In this document: one piece after another, positions 24,543 through 35,600 of the stretch | Layout: each line of letters starts with the position of its first letter | Numbering within the stretch: position 1 is the stretch's first letter | Assembly: GCA_025451295.1 (NCBI GenBank) | Contig: JANWKQ010000057.1 | Coordinates: forward strand, 1-47,972 | DNA from: Flavobacteriales bacterium | Lineage (GTDB): Bacteria; Bacteroidota; Bacteroidia; CAIKAF01 | DNA: 47,972 bases | Direction of reading: 5' to 3' | Position numbers and translations under genes: made by a program | The notes under the pieces: generated by a model | Database searches by the model: none | Told to the model about the DNA's origin: nothing | Seen by the model: only the letters and a program-made list of their open reading frames with translations

Positions 24543-25727
24543 ATGAGCATTTTAAGCGTACATAATCTATCGAAAAAGTACTTCAAAAAAGGGTCTTCAG
24601 AACCATTTTGGGCCTTGAAGGATGTTTCATTCGAGGTTCAGCCGGGTGAAATCGTAGGGGTCATTGGTCGTAATGGTGCCGGGAAAAGCACTTTACTTAA
24701 AATTCTCGGAGATGTAATTGCACCTACCAACGGTCATGTTCAATTTACCGGAAGAGTAGTTTCCATTTTGGATATAGGTACGGGTTTTCATCCGGACCTT
24801 ACCGGATATGAAAATATTTTTTTTAGTGCTTCATTGTATGGACTCACCAGAAAACAGGCTAGTGAACAGGTAGAAACTATTATTGAGTTTAGCGGCGTAA
24901 GGGATTTTATTCATGAGCCCCTCAGGAATTATTCCAACGGAATGTATTTACGTCTCGCATTTTCCACGGCCGTTCATGTGAATGCGCAGATCCTGTTGTT
25001 GGATGAGGTAATTGCCGTTGGAGATCGGGATTTCCGAAACAAATGTTATTGGATGATTCGCGAACTGGCCGCTAAAGGCGTTACAATTATTTTAGTGAGT
25101 CATCAGATCTCACAAATACTTGAATTTTGCAATCGGAGTATTTGGATGGAAAAGGGCAGGATAAATTTCGATGGAAAACCAATTGAGGTGGCGGAGCAAT
25201 ATTTGGGAACCCCCATTTTGGAAAAGGGCGTGAACAAGACCGGGTCTTCTATGCCGATGGTCTTCCCACAGGATTTCTCAATCGAAAATTTTGTTCATCT
25301 GAAATCGGTTGCGATCAATACAAGTCAAAACGAAATTTTGGTCGATCAACCATTTGATATAGAAATTGAATGCGAAAAAATGGAAGAAGAAAGCTCCCTG
25401 GAAATAGCCATTTCGATTTTCAACATGGATGGCATCAGAGTATTTACAGATTCATACGGTTTGCGTGAAAATTATCTGGAGGATCCAATAAAAAACAAAG
25501 GGAATTACAAACTTAAATGCACCATTCCACAAAACCTGCTTACACGTGGATTGTATACGGTATCATTGTCGTTTTGCAAGTCGATGGTTATTCAACGAGA
25601 ATTGGAGCATTTGATTTCCTTTAAAATAAAAGAAGGGTTGCTTACCAATAATGATCCGACTGCAAATTTTAGCAAGATGGGTACTATTATCAGACCCCTT
25701 TTGGATTGGACAGTAGAATTGAAATAA
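24543..25727 (+). CDS. wzt: ABC transporter ATPase for glycan export (Wzt-like)
   Basis: The 394-residue protein has an N-terminal ABC ATPase domain: Walker A GRNGAGKST (42-50), the signature region YSNGMYLRLAF (from 130), Walker B ILLLDEVIAVGD (150-161) and the switch His in LVSHQ. The C-terminal 150 residues (about 245-394) are a beta-rich extension like the Wzt carbohydrate-binding domain, which in O8/O9a-type systems recognises the modified end of the glycan. The ATPase powers export through the Wzm-like permease encoded 5.5 kb upstream. It ends the plus-strand locus. The last residues (IIRPLLDWTVEL) look like the common Wzt ending. Confidence 0.92.
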   Translation: MSILSVHNLSKKYFKKGSSEPFWALKDVSFEVQPGEIVGVIGRNGAGKSTLLKILGDVIAPTNGHVQFTGRVVSILDIGTGFHPDLTGYENIFFSASLYGLTRKQASEQVETIIEFSGVRDFIHEPLRNYSNGMYLRLAFSTAVHVNAQILLLDEVIAVGDRDFRNKCYWMIRELAAKGVTIILVSHQISQILEFCNRSIWMEKGRINFDGKPIEVAEQYLGTPILEKGVNKTGSSMPMVFPQDFSIENFVHLKSVAINTSQNEILVDQPFDIEIECEKMEEESSLEIAISIFNMDGIRVFTDSYGLRENYLEDPIKNKGNYKLKCTIPQNLLTRGLYTVSLSFCKSMVIQRELEHLISFKIKEGLLTNNDPTANFSKMGTIIRPLLDWTVELK

Positions 25728-25740
25728 ATTATCAAGGCCC

Positions 25741-25775
25741 CACGTATAATTCAAGGCTCATTTTATTTATACGTG
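25741..25775. terminator. Weak inverted repeat between convergent wzt and tag
   Basis: Nine-base arms CACGTATAA (25741-25749) and TTATACGTG (25767-25775) flank a 17-base loop; the right arm overlaps the end of the tag gene. It lies where two converging transcripts end, but the stem is A/T-rich and the loop long, so a terminator role is uncertain. Confidence 0.3.
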
Positions 25776-26336
25776 TTTATGTCTGAAGCAATCTATCACG
25801 TGGTCATTTACCATACCTGCGGCCTGCATATAGGCATAGCATATGGTAGAACCCACAAACGTAAAACCTCGTTTTTTAAGATCCTTGCTCATGGCATCAC
25901 TTTCTTTAGAAGTGGCGGGAACATCCTTCATCGCTTTTCGTTTCGCATTCATCGGTTTCTTACCACTAAATTGCCAGATATATTGATCAAAAGTTCCAAA
26001 TTCCTTCTGGATAGCCATAAAAGCTTTGGCATTCTTTACAGTACCGGTTATTTTTAGCCGGTTACGGATGATCTTTTCATCCTGCATGAGTTTTTCTAAA
26101 TGCCGATCGGTGAACCTGGCTACTTTTTTTACATCAAAATTGGCGAAGGCTTTTCTAAATCCTTCTCTTCTATGTAAAATGGTTTTCCAACTCAGGCCTG
26201 CCTGAAAGGCATCCAGCACTAAAAATTCAAAATGTTTCTGGTCATCATGTACAGGTACTCCCCATTCTTCGTCATGATAGGCGATCATGAGTACATCCTC
26301 CCCTGGCCATGCGCAGCGCTGTTTTTGTTTTTTCAT
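25767..26336 (-). CDS. tag: DNA-3-methyladenine glycosylase I
   Basis: About 189 residues from the ATG at 26334-26336 (a TTG six codons upstream is less likely). Family motifs are RCAWPGEDVLMIAYHDEEWG, LVLDAFQAGLSWKTIL with the active-site region, and the zinc ligands Cys and His at the N-terminus together with HVIDCFRHK at the C-terminus. TagI removes 3-methyladenine from alkylated DNA to start base excision repair. The length matches the family. It is unrelated to the glycan locus whose end it faces. Confidence 0.95.
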   Translation of the reverse strand: MKKQKQRCAWPGEDVLMIAYHDEEWGVPVHDDQKHFEFLVLDAFQAGLSWKTILHRREGFRKAFANFDVKKVARFTDRHLEKLMQDEKIIRNRLKITGTVKNAKAFMAIQKEFGTFDQYIWQFSGKKPMNAKRKAMKDVPATSKESDAMSKDLKKRGFTFVGSTICYAYMQAAGMVNDHVIDCFRHKHV

Positions 26337-26586
26337 TGTTAGTTTTTTTGTCAATTTGGGTTGGAGTAATATAACTTTTTTCTGGAAAACTATAAAACAT
26401 TTATCCTTTTTCCTTCCGAAATTGCACTTGAAATTCTGTTTGGTAAAATTTTACCGGTTTGTCAGATTGGCAGAACGGTATCAGGAATTTGGAAATTTTC
26501 CAGTCTTCTTTCCATGACCAACGAAATGGTAGTCGAGCCTGTACCCGTTAGCCGGTGAAAATAAATACTGAACAGAATTTCTTTTT

Positions 26587-26955
26587 TTACTTAGCTTCCT
26601 TATCATCCTGCATGATCCCATGGATATATCCATCAGGATCTTTAAAATAGGCCAGCCAGCCAATACCCGGAATGGCCATTTTCGGAACCACGATTGTCCC
26701 TCCGGCACTTTCTATATTCCTAATGGCTTCATCCACGTTAACCACTGAAATCGAATTGACACAGGGCTGGTTGGGATCTCTTTTTTTCATGATGCCTCCA
26801 TTGATACCTGGTGATTTTTCATCACCAGTCATGGCCAGCCAATAAGGTTCTGTACCAAACTGCATAAAATTCCAGCCAAACGCTTTTTTAAAAAAAGCCA
26901 TGCTTTGCTCCGGGTTGTCTGATGGGATCTCAAAATGGGTTACGCGATTGCTCAT
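26587..26955 (-). CDS. VOC family (glyoxalase/bleomycin-resistance fold) protein
   Basis: A 122-residue protein with the paired beta-alpha-beta-beta-beta layout of the vicinal oxygen chelate family: VTHFEIPSDNPEQSMAFFKKAFGW in the first half and SISVVNVDEAIRNIESAGGTIV, then WLAYFKDPDGYIHGIMQDD in the second. The His in the first strand and a Glu/Asp in the second half are possible metal ligands. This short form is common in Bacteroidota and is of unknown substrate. The 230 bases between it and tag hold no gene that I can support. Confidence 0.82.
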   Translation of the reverse strand: MSNRVTHFEIPSDNPEQSMAFFKKAFGWNFMQFGTEPYWLAMTGDEKSPGINGGIMKKRDPNQPCVNSISVVNVDEAIRNIESAGGTIVVPKMAIPGIGWLAYFKDPDGYIHGIMQDDKEAK

Positions 26956-27089
26956 ATCTCAAATGGGTTTATTATGCACAATATTAACAAAAAACAAAAA
27001 CCTAAATTAATATAGTTGAAAATGATTTAAATATCGATTTAGCATCAAATCTTAAATATTTTAGCGACCTTACTTGGATATTTATCAGG

Positions 27090-29585
27090 GTGAAAAAACG
27101 GATCTGGTGTTTTCTTATAATTATTATGTATGGTTCTATTTATCATGCAAGTGCACAGGTATATCCAATTTCAACGCTATCAGTGAAAGAAGGACTACCC
27201 GAATATACAGTGAACAAAATTGCCCAGGATCATTATGGTTATCTATGGCTGGGAACAGGCAGGGGACTTGCCAGATATGATGGTTCCGAAGTAAAGAAAT
27301 TCGATCAGTCCAATGGTTTTGTGTCAGCCTGGGTTACCGATATAGAACCTGATCAATATGGAAGACTATGGATCAGTACCGATGGATCAGGATTATTTTT
27401 ATATGATGGTAATAGCTTTATTAACTATCATACATTAAATGGTCTCCCCAGTGATCATATCTTCGATATATTACCCGGGGAGGATCATCTTTATCTGGCT
27501 ACCATGGATAGCGGGCTTATTTGTATCGACAAAAAATTAAAGATATCCTTCATCAATAAAACGACCGAAGGCGAACGTGTTTCTGTGACACTGAAATTGC
27601 TCAGGCGAAATAATGGAAATCTATTGATCTCCGGGATTGATGGTATGTATGAATTACCAACCGGAGACTCACGAAACCTAAAAAAACTTTATGGAGAAGG
27701 CCGGGTATATTCGATGTTTGAAAAAAAGAACGGAAATCTGCTGTTTGGTTCGGCAGGAGGGTTGTTCGAGATGGAAAAAGATAGCAGCAACTTTCATCGT
27801 CTTTTTGAAAGTTCCATACAAGATGTACTCGTTAAAGAAATTTGCGAAAATGGAAATATTCTTTGGCTGGCAACCAACAATGGTTTATATAAGATCAATG
27901 ACACAATCATCGAACATATTGGTAAGGAGAATGGTTTATCCAGCAACACACTAAAAACAGTTTTTAAAGATAACAAAGGGAAAGTATGGACAGGTACGGA
28001 TAATGCCGGTGCAGATTGCATTGATGAAACTGCCATCAGACATTTCTATTTTTCACAACAGGAACAACCTTTGGTCACCTATTCCTTAGTAGAGGATTCA
28101 ATAGGTAATATGCTATTTTTTACGAGTCAGTATGGAGTTGCCAGTTATGATGGAAAAACCTGTTCGCTTTATCCCGGCATGGAGAGCTTACCTACCAATA
28201 TTCTGAGTTCATTCCGTGCCGCCGATCAATCTATCTGGTTAACATCAGTTACTGGGTTGATAAGTCACCTGAGCAACGAAAAAAATATACTCAACCGACA
28301 AGTAATAGATGCCGAGGAATTATATGTGGTTCATTTGGCACCTTTCAACAATGACACCATTATTCTCTCTACTTCCGCCGGTCTATATCTCAAGGATGCC
28401 AATACGCTTGAAGCCTCACAAATAAAAACGCTTCCCACCATTTACTTTCGATCCAGTTTTGTAGATTATAGGCGAACCATTTGGGCACTGGGTGATGGTG
28501 GCGAAGTATTTGCATATAGTCATGGGAAAGTAACGGATTATTCACAGTTGATCAATCCTAACCGATATATACTTACACAGGGTTATGCCGATCAGAAACA
28601 TGGACTTTTATTTTTTGGGACCAGTTATGGACTCATTATATGGAATGGAGAATCTACTCTCTTATTAAATACTTCCAATGGATTGCATGGAGATCACGTA
28701 AATTCATTGACCATGGATAGTATGCAGTATTTATGGGTAGGACATAACAAGGGGATAGAAAGATTAGATATTGAAAAAAGAAAAACAAAATTCGTTGGTT
28801 ATTACCAGGGATTTCATCCGATGGAAACAAATACAACGGTAGCGTATACAGATTCAGAAGGAGATATATGGTTTGGTACGGTTGAATCTGCATCGGCGGT
28901 AAAGGTAAATGAGCTTAAACAGGATACAACAGTACCGGACGTTCTGATAGAAGAAATTGATGTGAATGATCTTCATCGTTACCAGCTTCATATAGGAGAA
29001 CCTTTGGCTACATCACTGAGACTTAAATACAATCAAAATAATCTGGAGATCAGGTTTAAGTCGCTCAATTATTTCAGCTCTCAAGAGATTAAATATCAAT
29101 GGAAGTTGGAAGGTTTTGATAAAAACTGGAAAACACCTTCTACCAATTCCTCTGTAAATTATACTAATTTAAAACCTGGCGGCTATACATTCCTGGTAAA
29201 AGCCATCAATACGGATGGATATGAGTCAACCATCACGAGTTTGAAAATTGAGGTGCGCAGACCTTTCTGGCAAACGATTTGGTTTTATATGATCCAATTT
29301 TCTATTGTTGGAGCTGTTATTCTCTTAAGTTTTATCTTTAGTACAGATCCTTCTAAAAGCCGGTTTGCCAACATTACAACTTTACTGGGAATATTGATGG
29401 TTTTTGAGACCGCGCTGTTTTATTTGTCCGCATATACAGATAAATACACACATGGCATTCCTGTATTCCAGATCGTGCTCAATATTATCCTGGCGATGTC
29501 GTTGCAGCCATTGGAAAGGACCATTAAAAAGTTTATGTTTCGGTTTGCAAGAAAATCGAGGAGAAAACCGGAGGAGAAAAAATAG
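27090..29585 (+). CDS. Beta-propeller/Y_Y_Y sensor-like membrane protein without a kinase
   Basis: The 831-residue precursor starts with a GTG and a signal peptide (KKRIWCFLIIIMYGSIYHASAQ). Residues 25-620 hold many Reg_prop propeller repeats, for example GYLWLGTGRGLARYDG, GRLWISTDGSGLFLYDG and GDIWFGT. A Y_Y_Y domain (about 640-715; YQWKLEGFDKNWKT) follows. In Bacteroidota hybrid two-component systems this layout leads through one membrane helix into histidine kinase and regulator domains. Here the protein ends instead with about three membrane helices and a basic tail (RFARKSRRKPEEKK). It must signal through a partner or have another role. It converges on the polyketide synthase gene. Confidence 0.83.
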   Translation: MKKRIWCFLIIIMYGSIYHASAQVYPISTLSVKEGLPEYTVNKIAQDHYGYLWLGTGRGLARYDGSEVKKFDQSNGFVSAWVTDIEPDQYGRLWISTDGSGLFLYDGNSFINYHTLNGLPSDHIFDILPGEDHLYLATMDSGLICIDKKLKISFINKTTEGERVSVTLKLLRRNNGNLLISGIDGMYELPTGDSRNLKKLYGEGRVYSMFEKKNGNLLFGSAGGLFEMEKDSSNFHRLFESSIQDVLVKEICENGNILWLATNNGLYKINDTIIEHIGKENGLSSNTLKTVFKDNKGKVWTGTDNAGADCIDETAIRHFYFSQQEQPLVTYSLVEDSIGNMLFFTSQYGVASYDGKTCSLYPGMESLPTNILSSFRAADQSIWLTSVTGLISHLSNEKNILNRQVIDAEELYVVHLAPFNNDTIILSTSAGLYLKDANTLEASQIKTLPTIYFRSSFVDYRRTIWALGDGGEVFAYSHGKVTDYSQLINPNRYILTQGYADQKHGLLFFGTSYGLIIWNGESTLLLNTSNGLHGDHVNSLTMDSMQYLWVGHNKGIERLDIEKRKTKFVGYYQGFHPMETNTTVAYTDSEGDIWFGTVESASAVKVNELKQDTTVPDVLIEEIDVNDLHRYQLHIGEPLATSLRLKYNQNNLEIRFKSLNYFSSQEIKYQWKLEGFDKNWKTPSTNSSVNYTNLKPGGYTFLVKAINTDGYESTITSLKIEVRRPFWQTIWFYMIQFSIVGAVILLSFIFSTDPSKSRFANITTLLGILMVFETALFYLSAYTDKYTHGIPVFQIVLNIILAMSLQPLERTIKKFMFRFARKSRRKPEEKK

Positions 29586-29645
29586 GTGGAGAAGCACAAT
29601 GTGTTTATTTTCATCTACTTTATTAGTTCCACAGTCCTAAAATGA

Positions 29646-29677
29646 AAACAGCCATTACATTTCTGTAACGGCTGTTT
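29646..29677. terminator. Bidirectional terminator between the sensor and PKS genes
   Basis: Arms AAACAGCC (29646-29653) and GGCTGTTT (29670-29677) continue after one mismatch with four more pairs (TTAC with GTAA), leaving a short loop. Flanking A-rich and T-rich sequence suits termination in both directions. It sits between the stops of two converging genes, 22 bases beyond the PKS stop. Confidence 0.65.
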
Positions 29678-29698
29678 AATATTTAGAATAGAAAATTA

Positions 29699-32600
29699 TT
29701 ATTCCTTTACTTCAGCAAGAAGTGCATCAAGTTCCTCTTCACTGAGTGATTCAAGATCTGATAACATTCCACTGGCAGCTGCTTTTTCTAACAAGCCATT
29801 GGCCAATTGTGTTACGTTTGGTCCGCTCAATAATTCCATCGTACTTACCTCTAATCCAAATCTTGCCTGGAAGGCTCTGCCCAACTCTACGGCGATCAAT
29901 GAGTCCACTCCCAGGAAATTAATACCACGGGTTTTATCGATCTTTTCAACGGATAGTTTTAATACACGGGCTACTTCTTCAGCGGTCATATTTTCCATAT
30001 ATGACAGACGATCTCCATCAGCTAAAGCAGAAAGCTCAGCGCATAATTCAGCAAGTTTACCACCAACACCGCTTCCACCACCTTTGGCATCAGCCAGGGC
30101 TTTAAAACGGCTACTTTGGGCTGATTTCTGGTTGATAGATGACCAACGTCCCCAATCCACATCAAACATTCCCACCTGTACCGGCGTATTCTGGATAACA
30201 AGACCAAGACCTTCTAAGGCTTGTGCCGTTGTGAATCCATAAATACCTCCGCTTTCAAGGATCGCTGTTACATTCGCATCACGTGCAGCTACACCCACCT
30301 CACCAAGTACACCTAAGTTAATAGTAGTTGCCTGCATTCCATTTGCTCTTCTATAATGTGCAAACTGATCTAAGAATGTATTGGCTGAAACATAATTGGC
30401 CTGCCCTGCATTTCCGATCAATGCCGAAATAGAGGAGAAGGAAACGAAGAAATCCAGTGGAATATCTTTCGTATACTTATGTACGTTGAGTACACCACCT
30501 ACTTTTGCCTGGTAGGAAGTAACAAAACGATCACGATTCATATCAGCCAGGAATCCATCATCTAACACAACTGCGCCATGGATAATTCCTTTTAAGGGTG
30601 GCATATCTTTCTTGATCTTCGCAACGACATCAGCTACTGCTTTTTCGTTGGTAATATCAACCGGATCTGCGTATACCTTGGTCCCATTGGCTTCGATGAG
30701 TTTGATGGCATCTTTTGCTTCTTCTGTTTTAGCGCCGCTACGTGATGCCAATACGAGTTGTTTAACCCCTTTATCAGACAACCATTTCGCAATCTGTAAA
30801 CCAAATCCACCTGTACCACCTGTAATTAAATAGGTAGCATTGGTATCAATCTCTTTTTTCTCTTTCTTCACCGGAACTTCTACTTCCTGGTCTTTAAAGT
30901 TGATCACTACTTTACCGATATGTTTCGATTGAAGCATGAAGTTGAATGCTTCCACCGCATCTTTTGCATCGAATAAATGTGTGTTCACCGGTTTAAATAC
31001 GCCTTCAGCATAGAACCTTTCAATATCACGATGAATGGCCTGAACAACTTCTGGACGCTCCATCATTAAACGGTCGAGGTCAATACCTAAGAAGGAAATA
31101 TTGTTGTTGAATTGCTGCATAGGCAATCCCGTATTCTCAGTAATATCACGCTTACCTATCTCTACGAAACGTCCGTAAGCAGACAATAACTCAAATGATT
31201 GATATAAAGCTTCACCGGCAATCGCATTGATCACCACATCCATTCCATATCCATTCGTATCTTCTTTGATCTGTTTTACGAAATCAAGTGAACGGGAATC
31301 GTAGATATTTTTAATACCTAATTTCTTAAGGTATTCACGTTTTTCTTCGCTACCCGCTGTGGTATAAATTTCCGCTCCAACATATTGGGCATATTGAATG
31401 GCTGCCAGACCAACTCCACCTGTACCATTGTGGATAAGGATCTTTTCGCCTTTTTGTAATTGTGCCCTGTTACGTAAGCTATATAATACAGTCATGTAAG
31501 GTACTACCATAAGCGCATCTTCGAATGAAATATTCTTTGGCTTACGCAGATAATAAGTAGGCACAGAAACCACATAGGTCCTTAAACAACCTTCAGGTGC
31601 AGCAAGGATAATTTCTTCGCCCACCTTAAAGTCTTTTACTTTTGAACCCACACGGGTAATAACACCTGCAGCTTCGTGACCGATATTTCTTTCGTAATAT
31701 GAACCTTTTGTTGCCTTCTCACTTAACTGACCGATCACTTTTAATCCATCTTTTAAGTTCAAACAAGCGGCATAGTTTCTGATCTCTACTTCATCCGGTG
31801 CAAGTTCTGTTTTACGTTCGAATTCATCATAGTATAAACTATCCATACGTCCGATCTGTCCAATCTCCAATGAAACAGGTGTCTCAGTTGAAACCTTTCT
31901 CTTCTCACCGGTTGAACTTCCTAAAGAAACGGCATTCAAGCTTCTTACATAACGTTTGTTATGGCGAATGGCGATATCTTCATCTTTACTTGCCGACATG
32001 ATTTCCCTGGCCAGCAATTCAAATTCACCCTCATCTTCGTCCTGATAGAGGTCAATTGTTTTACAGGATACATTTGGATTTTCATTGCTGATCAAATGGT
32101 TCAATCCCCAGAAAGCTGAAGTATCCAATGAAGCGCCTCTATCGTAATTGATCGCTACTTGCGCTCCGCAGGTAATTACCACGAGGCGGACCTTCTCGTT
32201 CGGTCTGTTTTTAGCCAATGCCTTGGCAATATAAACCACAGGCATGGTTTGATCCAAAATATCGTCACAGGAAATATTAGTTCCTCTGCCCTTATTTTCT
32301 GTACTCCAGGTATATAAAATATGGCTGTATGATCCGTCAGCAAAAAGCTTATGATAATCTTCCTCGTTCTTCGGATCTACAGAGAATATACCTTCATCAT
32401 TTGTATATCCATCACCTTTAATAACCACTGAATAATCGATCCCTTTTTCAATCAATCCCTGGATCAGATCAAGATTATCATATTCACCAAACACGAGATA
32501 TTTACCGGCTGCATTAGGAGTATCATTTTCCTTGATTGCTTCACTTTCATTCCACTGATATTCATAGAACCAGTTGTCCATTTCACCCGCAACATCACCT

Positions 32601-35600
32601 TTGCTGCTATTGATCGCCTGACAGGTAATTCCTTCCAAAGCAACTAATACTTCTCCGCTTTCATCAAAAAGGATTAGATCACCAGTGATAGAGGTATCTG
32701 TTCTTTCGGTAATTTTGCAATAGCTCCAGCATTCATTGCCTGGGCTGGTGTAGAACATTACCTGCTTAATATTCACCGGAACAAACGGATTCGGATTCTC
32801 ACTACCGTCACTTACGATAGCTACCATAGACTGGAATCCTGAGTCTAATAAAGTTGGATGCAATAAATAATTATCTGAATTACGGATGAGTTCGTCGTTA
32901 CCTTCAAGCTTCACCAATACTTCATTATCGCCCTTAAAGATCTGTTTCACGCCCTGGAACCAAGGTCCATACATTAATCCACGTGCATCAAGCGAAGTAT
33001 AAAATTCTTTTGCATCTGCTTCATTCGTGCAACGTTTTTTGATATCCTTGAAGTTCAATGCAGGAATATCTCTTGAGATCGTATCTCTCAACAATCTTCC
33101 GGAAGCATGTAAAGTCCAAGGAGAATCATCTTCTCTATATCTGCTGAATACAGCATATTTTTTCGAATCCGGATTATAAGTTGTGTGGAACATTTGGATA
33201 CGTTTATGATCCACCACCAATACCTGGTTGAATTCTAAGTTTTGTAAAGTACAGGCTGAGTTGCCAAATTCTTTTTCGTGAATGGCAAGACCCGCCTCTA
33301 CATAAGCAGCTCCGGGTACCACCGTCATACCTTCGATGCGATGATCTTCCAACCATGGAAGGAGATATTGATTGATCTCTACTTCCCAAGCCGGATATGG
33401 CTGACGTGCATTTTCGTTCATGAATATATGACCCGGAACACCGTGCTTTTCTTCAATGGAACGGTCTGACTCCTGCCAATAAACATCCTTGTCCCATGCA
33501 TAGGTTGGGATCTTCTGGAATTTACCTGCATCAGTAAATGGCTTCCAGTTGATCTCAAAACCAAGGGTATGTAAACTACCTAATGAGTTCATCAAGGTAA
33601 CTACTTCAGGATCTCCTCTGCGTAAAGAAGGAACAATAGAACCTTTTACATCTGCCGCGGTTAAACATTCGTTGATGTTTGTTCTCAATACAGGATGTGG
33701 TCCTACTTCGAGGAATACGGTATAACCATCGTTCACCACGGTCTGTGCTGCTTTTGCAAAACGAACCGGCTGACGAACATTCTGCCACCAGTAATCATTG
33801 TTAAATTCGGTTCCATCCATAATGGTTCCGGTAACAGTTGAGTATAATGGTGTAGTCGCTTTTTTAGGATTAACGGATTTCAATGATTTCAATAATTCAT
33901 CTTTCAATGGCTCCATTTGGTAGCTATGATAAGCCACTTCTACAGTAAGCATTTTATTGAAAACATTTTGTGGTGTTAATATAGCACTTACTTTTTCAAG
34001 TGCTGATTTGGTTCCGGCGATGGTAACTCCATTAAAAGAGTTGATGGCTGCAACCGAAATTTCATTCTGTAAATTATTTTCGTTGATGAGTTTTTCTGCA
34101 GCCTCTTCACCTAATCCAATCGCCAGCATAGTTCCTTGTCCTGCGGTTGTCTGTTGACAACGACTTCTGTGATAACTCACCAACACACCTTCTTCAAGGG
34201 TAAGTGCTCCTGAAACATAAGCTGCTGGCACTTCACCTACGGAGTGACCAACAACTGCTTCAGGTGTAATTCCCCATGCCTTCCATACTTCTGTAAGTGC
34301 AGCTTGTATAAAGAAATTACCTGGTTGTGCAATCGCTGTTTCATTCATTCTTGATTCAGCTTCTGGCTTCAATAATTCATCGAGTAATGACCAACCGGCG
34401 ATATTTTTGAAATAACCTTCACATTCATCAATTACTTTTTTGAAGATCGGTTCTTTCTCATACATCTCTCTTCCCATAGCCCACCATTGTGGCCCCATTC
34501 CTGTATATACAAAAACAAGTTTTCTGTTCTCCTGGATTTGATTGAAAGTAACGGCGGTCAATAATTCACCATTCGAATATGCTTCAAGTTTCTCAATCAA
34601 TTCTTCTTTGGTAGCAGCAACAATGGTGATCCTGTTTAGGTGATGTGATCTTCGGTATGCCAGCGTATAGGCAAAGTCAACGATCGACATATCTTCATTC
34701 TTGAGGAAGTGAGCATATTTTTTACAGATACCTGCTAGTGCAACATCGCTTTTTGCAGAAATCGGAAAAAGGAATTGTTCCCTCGTATTATGCTTCCCAT
34801 TTTTAGAAAATCTGGTGAGATAATCACGCGGAGGTTGTTCCATTACCATGTGACCATTGGTTCCCCCATATCCGAATGAGTTAATGGAAGCCATCAGTTT
34901 CTCTTCATCGCCGAAATTTTCGAGTTTGATAGGGATCTTCAGAGAAATATTTTCGAAATCAATTTTTGGATTTGCTTTTTTGAAATGTAAATGAGGTGGT
35001 ACCTGACGCTTATTCAAAACCAGCGAAGTCTTGATGATGCCCGCAATACCTGCAGCTGCTTCAAGGTGACCAATATTTGTTTTTACGGACCCAACAAAAA
35101 CTTTGTTGTTTTTATCGTGAGCTGTTTTTAATACATTGTCCAATGCAGTTAACTCCAGCGGGTCCCCCACTTTGGTTCCAGTACCATGTGCTTCTATGTA
35201 TTTGATATCCTTTACTTCAATCCCTGCTTTTTCGTAAACTTCACGAATCAGGTCTTCCTGAGCTTCAGGGTTTGGAACGGTAATACCATTGGTAGCACCA
35301 TCCTGATTTGATCCAGTTCCTCTTACAACAGCATAGATATAATCACCATCAGCCATTGCTTTTGAAAGTGGTTTAAAGACAACCACACCTGCACCTTCAC
35401 CACGAACATATCCACCAGCATCTTCATCAAATGCTTTACAACGGGCATGCTTTGATAGGAATTGACCTTTACTCATCGCAATAGGGTATTCCGGACGCAG
35501 CATAACGTTTACGCCGCCAGCAATGGCCATATCAGATTCACCGGTCCAAATACTCATACATGCATAATGCGCCGCAACGAGTGCAGATGAACAAGCGGTA

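Noticed and set aside
29799-30242. A 147-codon plus-strand open frame opposite the end of the polyketide synthase gene
   Set aside because: It lies wholly antisense to the ketoreductase-ACP region of a clearly intact gene, and its translation is Ser/Thr/Pro-rich with no domain. It is a shadow frame.
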